Virus record (IMG/VR): IMGVR_UViG_3300037481_000179
Coordinates: 1-35,246 of that record
Direction: 5' to 3' (one strand)
DNA length: 35,246 nucleotides
Origin: a virus
Part shown: piece after piece, positions 32,942-35,246 of the stretch
How the letters are laid out: each line of letters begins with the position of its first letter
Position numbering within the stretch: the stretch's first letter is position 1
Program-made: the position numbers and the translations under genes
The notes under the pieces: generated by a model
Told to the model about the DNA's origin: nothing
The model's input: only the letters and a program-made list of their open reading frames with translations
Databases searched by the model: none

Positions 32942-33375
32942 AACTTAACATCCTTGGCTTTGCACCAGTGGTATGCCAACCGTGAACTATTTACACACCC
33001 TTGAGCCATCTCATCCCCCGCCTCCTCCAGCCGCTTGATGCGCTGTTTCAGTGCGTCATTCTCCTTCTGTAGGTCCAAGCCAATGCTGTAGTTCAATGCT
33101 GCATCTCCAGCCTCCATCCGCTTGATGCGGTCTTGTAGCTCGCGGATCTTAGTAGCCTGCGGATCGTACGCTTTTTCACTGACCATAGTACTAAGTACGT
33201 CCGAGTGTATGGTGAGATAGGTTTTATCAATCGGTCGGCCATCGTACACTCCTGACGTCTCGATTTCCTCGATGAGTTTATTGGCTGCGTTGAGTTGTCG
33301 CTCCAACCTCCTGATCTGCATACCCAGATCGGCTACGTTGTGCGGTGTTGAGTCTGATATTGGGGTGTCGCTCAT
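32938..33375 (-). CDS. Coiled-coil accessory protein (145 aa)
   Basis: The likely start is ATG 33375, in an ATGA overlap (the open frame continues to 33390). There are three heptad-like regions: DLGMQIRRLERQLNAANKLI (~20), KIRELQDRIKRMEAGDAAL (~80) and LQKENDALKQRIKRLEEAG (~110). The last two look like duplicated copies of the unit seen in the neighbouring genes. The C-terminus AYHWCKAKDVKL carries the next gene's ribosome-binding context. It may oligomerise; no family is known to me. Confidence 0.6.
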   Translation of the reverse strand: MSDTPISDSTPHNVADLGMQIRRLERQLNAANKLIEEIETSGVYDGRPIDKTYLTIHSDVLSTMVSEKAYDPQATKIRELQDRIKRMEAGDAALNYSIGLDLQKENDALKQRIKRLEEAGDEMAQGCVNSSRLAYHWCKAKDVKL

Positions 33376-33560
33376 TTGCACTCCTTCCATTTGAACTGCG
33401 CCTTACCGCTCGCGTCGGCCACCCATTCGGCATGGCCAGCGCGGATGGCGGCTTCCCTCATATCATCTATTCCGTTCATTCTTCCACAGAGGTTTGAAAC
33501 GACACACGCAAAGATAACCAAGATGACGCATGGGATTATGAACCCAAAATAGTCTCTCAT
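33372..33560 (-). CDS. Small single-pass membrane protein (62 aa)
   Basis: The likely start is ATG 33560, inside the repeat GGAGGCGAAATGA. Residues 5-26 (FGFIIPCVILVIFACVVSNLC) form a clear transmembrane helix. Then follows a soluble part (DDMREAAIRAGHAEWVADASGKAQFKW). The 'AAIRAGHAEWVAD..GKAQFKWK' tail is seen in various short phage proteins. Function unknown; membrane location likely. Confidence 0.65.
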   Translation of the reverse strand: MRDYFGFIIPCVILVIFACVVSNLCGRMNGIDDMREAAIRAGHAEWVADASGKAQFKWKECK

Positions 33561-33940
33561 TTCGCCTCCCTCGCTTTGAGCATTGCGTCGGCGCAAAGGT
33601 ATGCGTGCTTTGCGTAATCCTCACACAATCCTTCACGCTGCGGATCAGCTAACATGCCCTGCAACGCCGCTGCTGCAAGCCGTTCGCGATTCGACTGGAC
33701 AATCATCTTGTCCAGCCACGGCAGACCGCTGTCAGGTACGCACAGCTTGATTGCGGCGTATTGGCGGATGGTCATGCCGTTGTTCACGGCGAGTGAAGGA
33801 ACCGGAAAGGCGGGTTCGCTTCCTCGCTTCAACTGCGAGCATGATTGCACATCGCTTTCCACAGCATTTTTGCCTTCCTCTATGGTTTGGGTCTTTTGTG
33901 AACTGCACTGCGCATCTGATGCATTTTGCGTGTGTTTCAT
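33557..33940 (-). pseudogene. C-terminal part of an accessory gene split by the HNH insertion
   Basis: From about 33815 down to 33557 the frame encodes PAFPVPSLAVNNGMTIRQYAAIKL, then AALQGMLADPQREGLC and YAKHAYLCADAMLKAREAK. This matches the usual small phage protein with a DGGPAFP-x(n)-GMT-x-R-x-Y-A-A-K layout, except that its normal N-terminus is missing. Upstream of ~33815 the frame runs antiphase through the HNH gene to an ATG at 33940, giving a Ser/Gln/Asn-rich leader unlike the family. The missing N-terminus (MSQPINDGGP) is found on the far side of the HNH gene (34298-34327). It may be expressed as a fragment, via an internal start, or by splicing; the last is unproven. Confidence 0.55.
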
Positions 33941-34256
33941 AGATTCTTCTTTTTCTGTTTCGTTCTGCCAGCATCCAAGAATGATGGCTTATCTGGTGTT
34001 GTTGTGGTGTTGTTAACTCAAGATTCTGACGCCTATTATCAAGTTTGTTCCCATTGATGTGATGCACTTCTTCCCCTTGTTTTGCACCCATTATGATTCG
34101 GTGCATGAGACATTGTGCGCCACGCTTCCTGTATCCAGATTTGTAAGCATATCCATTTGACCCCAATCTCCATTTTGAATCTGAAATGAGTTCAAAGTCT
34201 TCATCTGAAATCAAAGAGTATGATTCAATCGGTGCAATGATCGTGATTTGTTTCAC
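33732..34256 (-). CDS. HNH homing-type endonuclease (174 aa)
   Basis: The likely start is GTG 34256, overlapping the 24-aa gene's stop (GTGA); the frame is open to 34277. N-terminal residues ISDEDFELISDSKWRLGSNGYAYKSG match the region preceding HNH domains in phage homing nucleases. The HNH core is MHRIIMG, GEEVHHINGNKLDNRRQNLELTT. A zinc-ribbon-like C-terminal part has CIRC and CCGKRC. The final ~30 residues are read out of frame from the interrupted host gene and are not part of the conserved enzyme. Free-standing HNH genes cut nearby alleles and spread by homing. It is inserted in the accessory array. Confidence 0.8.
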   Translation of the reverse strand: MKQITIIAPIESYSLISDEDFELISDSKWRLGSNGYAYKSGYRKRGAQCLMHRIIMGAKQGEEVHHINGNKLDNRRQNLELTTPQQHQISHHSWMLAERNRKRRIYETHAKCIRCAVQFTKDPNHRGRQKCCGKRCAIMLAVEARKRTRLSGSFTRREQRHDHPPIRRNQAVRT

Positions 34257-34327
34257 GCGCTCACTTTGGCAAACCAAACCGCAAAGTCAACGGAAAACGG
34301 TCCTCCGTCGTTGATTGGTTGGCTCAT
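34253..34327 (-). pseudogene. 24-aa N-terminal fragment of the split accessory gene
   Basis: The start at ATG 34327 lies in the repeat GGAGGCGAAATGA, so it is well placed for translation. The first ten residues, MSQPINDGGP, are the normal start of a small phage protein family that continues AFPV. Here the frame continues FSVDFAVWFAKVSA and stops 4 nt inside the HNH gene start. The missing AFPVPSLAVNNGMT continuation is found ~480 nt away. Reads as the 5' part of a gene interrupted by the HNH gene. Confidence 0.6.
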
Positions 34328-34620
34328 TTCGCCTCCTCCCATTTTCCAATCGTGCGAAGGAAAGCCTCTGCGCGTTGGGATGCGGTGGAGTGGATAGCCC
34401 AGTAAACGCCGTGATTGGGCTTGTGTAGGATGTTGCAATAAACCTCCAACTGCTCATTGGTCAGCACCTTCTCCACCTCATGCATGGCGTTGAGGTCGAA
34501 CGGGTAGTTGGGGATTCCCGCTGAGCCGTAATCTTTACCTATTGGGAACCATGAACCATCAGGCCGTTGGACTCGGCCATGCGCTTCCGCGATAGCAATT
34601 TGTTGCTGTTCTGGATTCAT
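34324..34620 (-). CDS. Conserved small phage protein (98 aa)
   Basis: The product begins MNPEQQQIAIAEAHGRVQRPDGSWFP. A DLNAMHEVEKVLTNEQLEVYCNIL segment is followed by the C-terminal STASQRAEAFLRTIGKWEEAK. The layout 'IAIAEA-G ... DLNAMHEAEK-L ... A-ASQRAEAFLRTLGKW' is well known in small proteins of many phages, without known function. ATG 34620 is preceded by GGAGGAGGCGAA, supporting the start. The end carries the next gene's ribosome-binding site. Confidence 0.75.
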   Translation of the reverse strand: MNPEQQQIAIAEAHGRVQRPDGSWFPIGKDYGSAGIPNYPFDLNAMHEVEKVLTNEQLEVYCNILHKPNHGVYWAIHSTASQRAEAFLRTIGKWEEAK

Positions 34621-34784
34621 TTCGCCTCCTCCTTATTAAACAGTTCAAACAGTTCGTTTCTTAAGCGATATTTTACACGCTCCTCAATCAATCCTCCGTC
34701 AAGGTAATCTCTCGTTTTTGCAGACTGTGCGTCGATTGCTGCGTCAATGTATTCCAATAGTTTGGTCAGTAGTTCTTCGTTCAT
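34617..34784 (-). CDS. Hypothetical helical protein (55 aa)
   Basis: The likely start is ATG 34784 in the repeat GGAGGAGGCGAAATGA; the longer frame (to 34817) overlaps the upstream gene. The product MNEELLTKLLEYIDAAIDAQ continues with LDGGLIEERVKYRLRNELFELFNKEEAK, a short helical protein rich in charged residues. No known domain. It ends with the EEAK tail described in the findings. Confidence 0.6.
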   Translation of the reverse strand: MNEELLTKLLEYIDAAIDAQSAKTRDYLDGGLIEERVKYRLRNELFELFNKEEAK

Positions 34785-35131
34785 TTCGCCTCCTCCAAGA
34801 CCCCACACGGGAGCCACGTTTTACCGCCGTCGGTGCTGTGTTCGTATCCGTTCAGCCAGCCTTCTCGATGCATAGAGCTTCCCGATGTAGTAATCAGCGA
34901 ACGATGATCTGGATGATATGATTTGCTTCTGACTTGCGCACCCAGCGGCACCTCATCCGCAGTCCACGGGCGAAGGACAGTGGTGGGTTTGATGCGGTAT
35001 TCTGTGTTATCCCAGTCCCACCTCGGTAAATAAATCTTTACCCACTTTCCGTTATACCGATGTTCCACTTCCTTCCCATCCGCAAACGCTTGCATGACGC
35101 GGATGGCTTCTTTGGTTTGTTCGATGTTCAC
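34781..35131 (-). CDS. Hypothetical accessory protein (116 aa)
   Basis: The likely start is GTG 35131, preceded by AAAGGA and overlapping the upstream stop (GTGA); the frame is open to 35200. The product has an N-terminal helix, IEQTKEAIRVMQAFADGKEV, and then a beta-rich part: EHRYNGKWVKIYLPRWDWDNTEYRI, then TTVLRPWTADEVPLG. The 'VLRPWTADEVPLGA' segment and 'WLNGYEHSTDGGKTW' are often seen in small phage proteins with unknown function. It ends VLEEAK. Confidence 0.65.
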   Translation of the reverse strand: MNIEQTKEAIRVMQAFADGKEVEHRYNGKWVKIYLPRWDWDNTEYRIKPTTVLRPWTADEVPLGAQVRSKSYHPDHRSLITTSGSSMHREGWLNGYEHSTDGGKTWLPCGVLEEAK

Positions 35132-35246
35132 TTTGGTTCCTTTCGCTTGAGAAATTTTTGAATAGCTTCGTCGGCCACGCCTTGCATGTTGTAGCCCCAA
35201 TTTTTCGCGTACGCTTTCAACTCGGCATGAGTCTCAGGACTGACCA
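35128..35246 (-). CDS. C-terminal end of a small accessory gene (truncated by window edge)
   Basis: Only the last 38 codons are in the window. They read VSPETHAELKAYAKNWGYNM, then QGVADEAIQKFLKRKEPK. It looks like a small helical protein. The stop overlaps the next gene's GTG start. Its last codons carry the ribosome-binding site of the next gene, as in the rest of the array. Confidence 0.55.
   Translation of the reverse strand, partial: VSPETHAELKAYAKNWGYNMQGVADEAIQKFLKRKEPK

Larger units (their letters stand above)
33557..34793 (-). repeat. Dispersed translational-coupling repeat GGAGGCGAAATGA (4 copies)
   Basis: The exact 13-mer GGAGGCGAAATGA occurs on the - strand at 34781-34793, 34617-34629, 34324-34336 and 33557-33569. 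The first three extend to GGAGGAGGCGAAATGA. Each copy holds a Shine-Dalgarno sequence, the stop (TGA) of one gene and the start (ATG) of the next. Looser versions with GTGA (AAGGAGG..AAGC[TC]GTGA) lie at 32729, 32601 and 32242. Confidence 0.95.

Noticed and set aside
1-35246. Terminal direct repeat between the two ends of the window
   Set aside because: The first and last bases share no sequence, so neither circular closure nor terminal redundancy is supported.
1-35246. CRISPR array, tRNA gene or integrase/attachment site
   Set aside because: I saw no regularly spaced repeat, no cloverleaf-like stretch and no tyrosine or serine recombinase motif.

Overview
This window is most of a tailed-phage genome, or of a metagenomic phage contig (Caudoviricetes). 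A large terminase and a portal-like protein are recognisable. The tail-side genes look podovirus-like: an adaptor-like protein, three large Ala/Gln-rich ejection-type proteins and many fibre genes, with no tape measure, sheath or tail-tube gene recognised. A Gram-negative host is suggested by a spanin-like nested gene pair and a GT25 (LPS-type) glycosyltransferase; the host cannot be named more closely. I see no integrase, DNA polymerase, RNA polymerase or tRNA. A major capsid protein and an endolysin are also not recognisable, so they lie outside the window or are too divergent to recognise.

Layout. (1) Positions 1-2564, + strand: the end of a tail-fibre gene, small virion-associated genes and a lysis cassette (two small membrane proteins and a nested Rz/Rz1-like pair), closed by a hairpin at 2578-2605. 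(2) Positions 2616-12785, - strand: in transcription order terminase, a Cys-rich protein, portal, then five coupled glycan-type genes (GT2-like, two SAM methyltransferases, GT25, GH130-like propeller), a small protein and a scaffold-like protein. (3) Positions 12820-26335, + strand: small fibre and beta-sandwich proteins, a 684-residue repeat-rich fibre, a collagen-like/C1q-like fibre, a 617-residue structural protein, a collar-like tip, an adaptor-like protein, three ejection-type proteins and a small Cys-containing protein. (4) Positions 26336-31701, mainly - strand: replication and recombination (primase-helicase fusion, RuvC-like nuclease, HTH protein, SSB, SF2 helicase, RHH protein), with one lone + strand HExxH protein at 29128. 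(5) Positions 31698-35246, - strand: an array of tiny accessory genes, nearly all overlapping by 4 nt (ATGA or GTGA), and interrupted by an HNH endonuclease.

The most unusual signals are these. The accessory array shows a recurrent junction in which the last codons of each gene carry the next gene's Shine-Dalgarno sequence, so unrelated proteins end in similar Lys/Glu tails. An HNH endonuclease appears to have split an accessory gene. A related coiled-coil segment recurs in four neighbouring small proteins. A five-gene glycan cassette sits between portal and scaffold. All functions come from reading motifs by eye; no database search was run.
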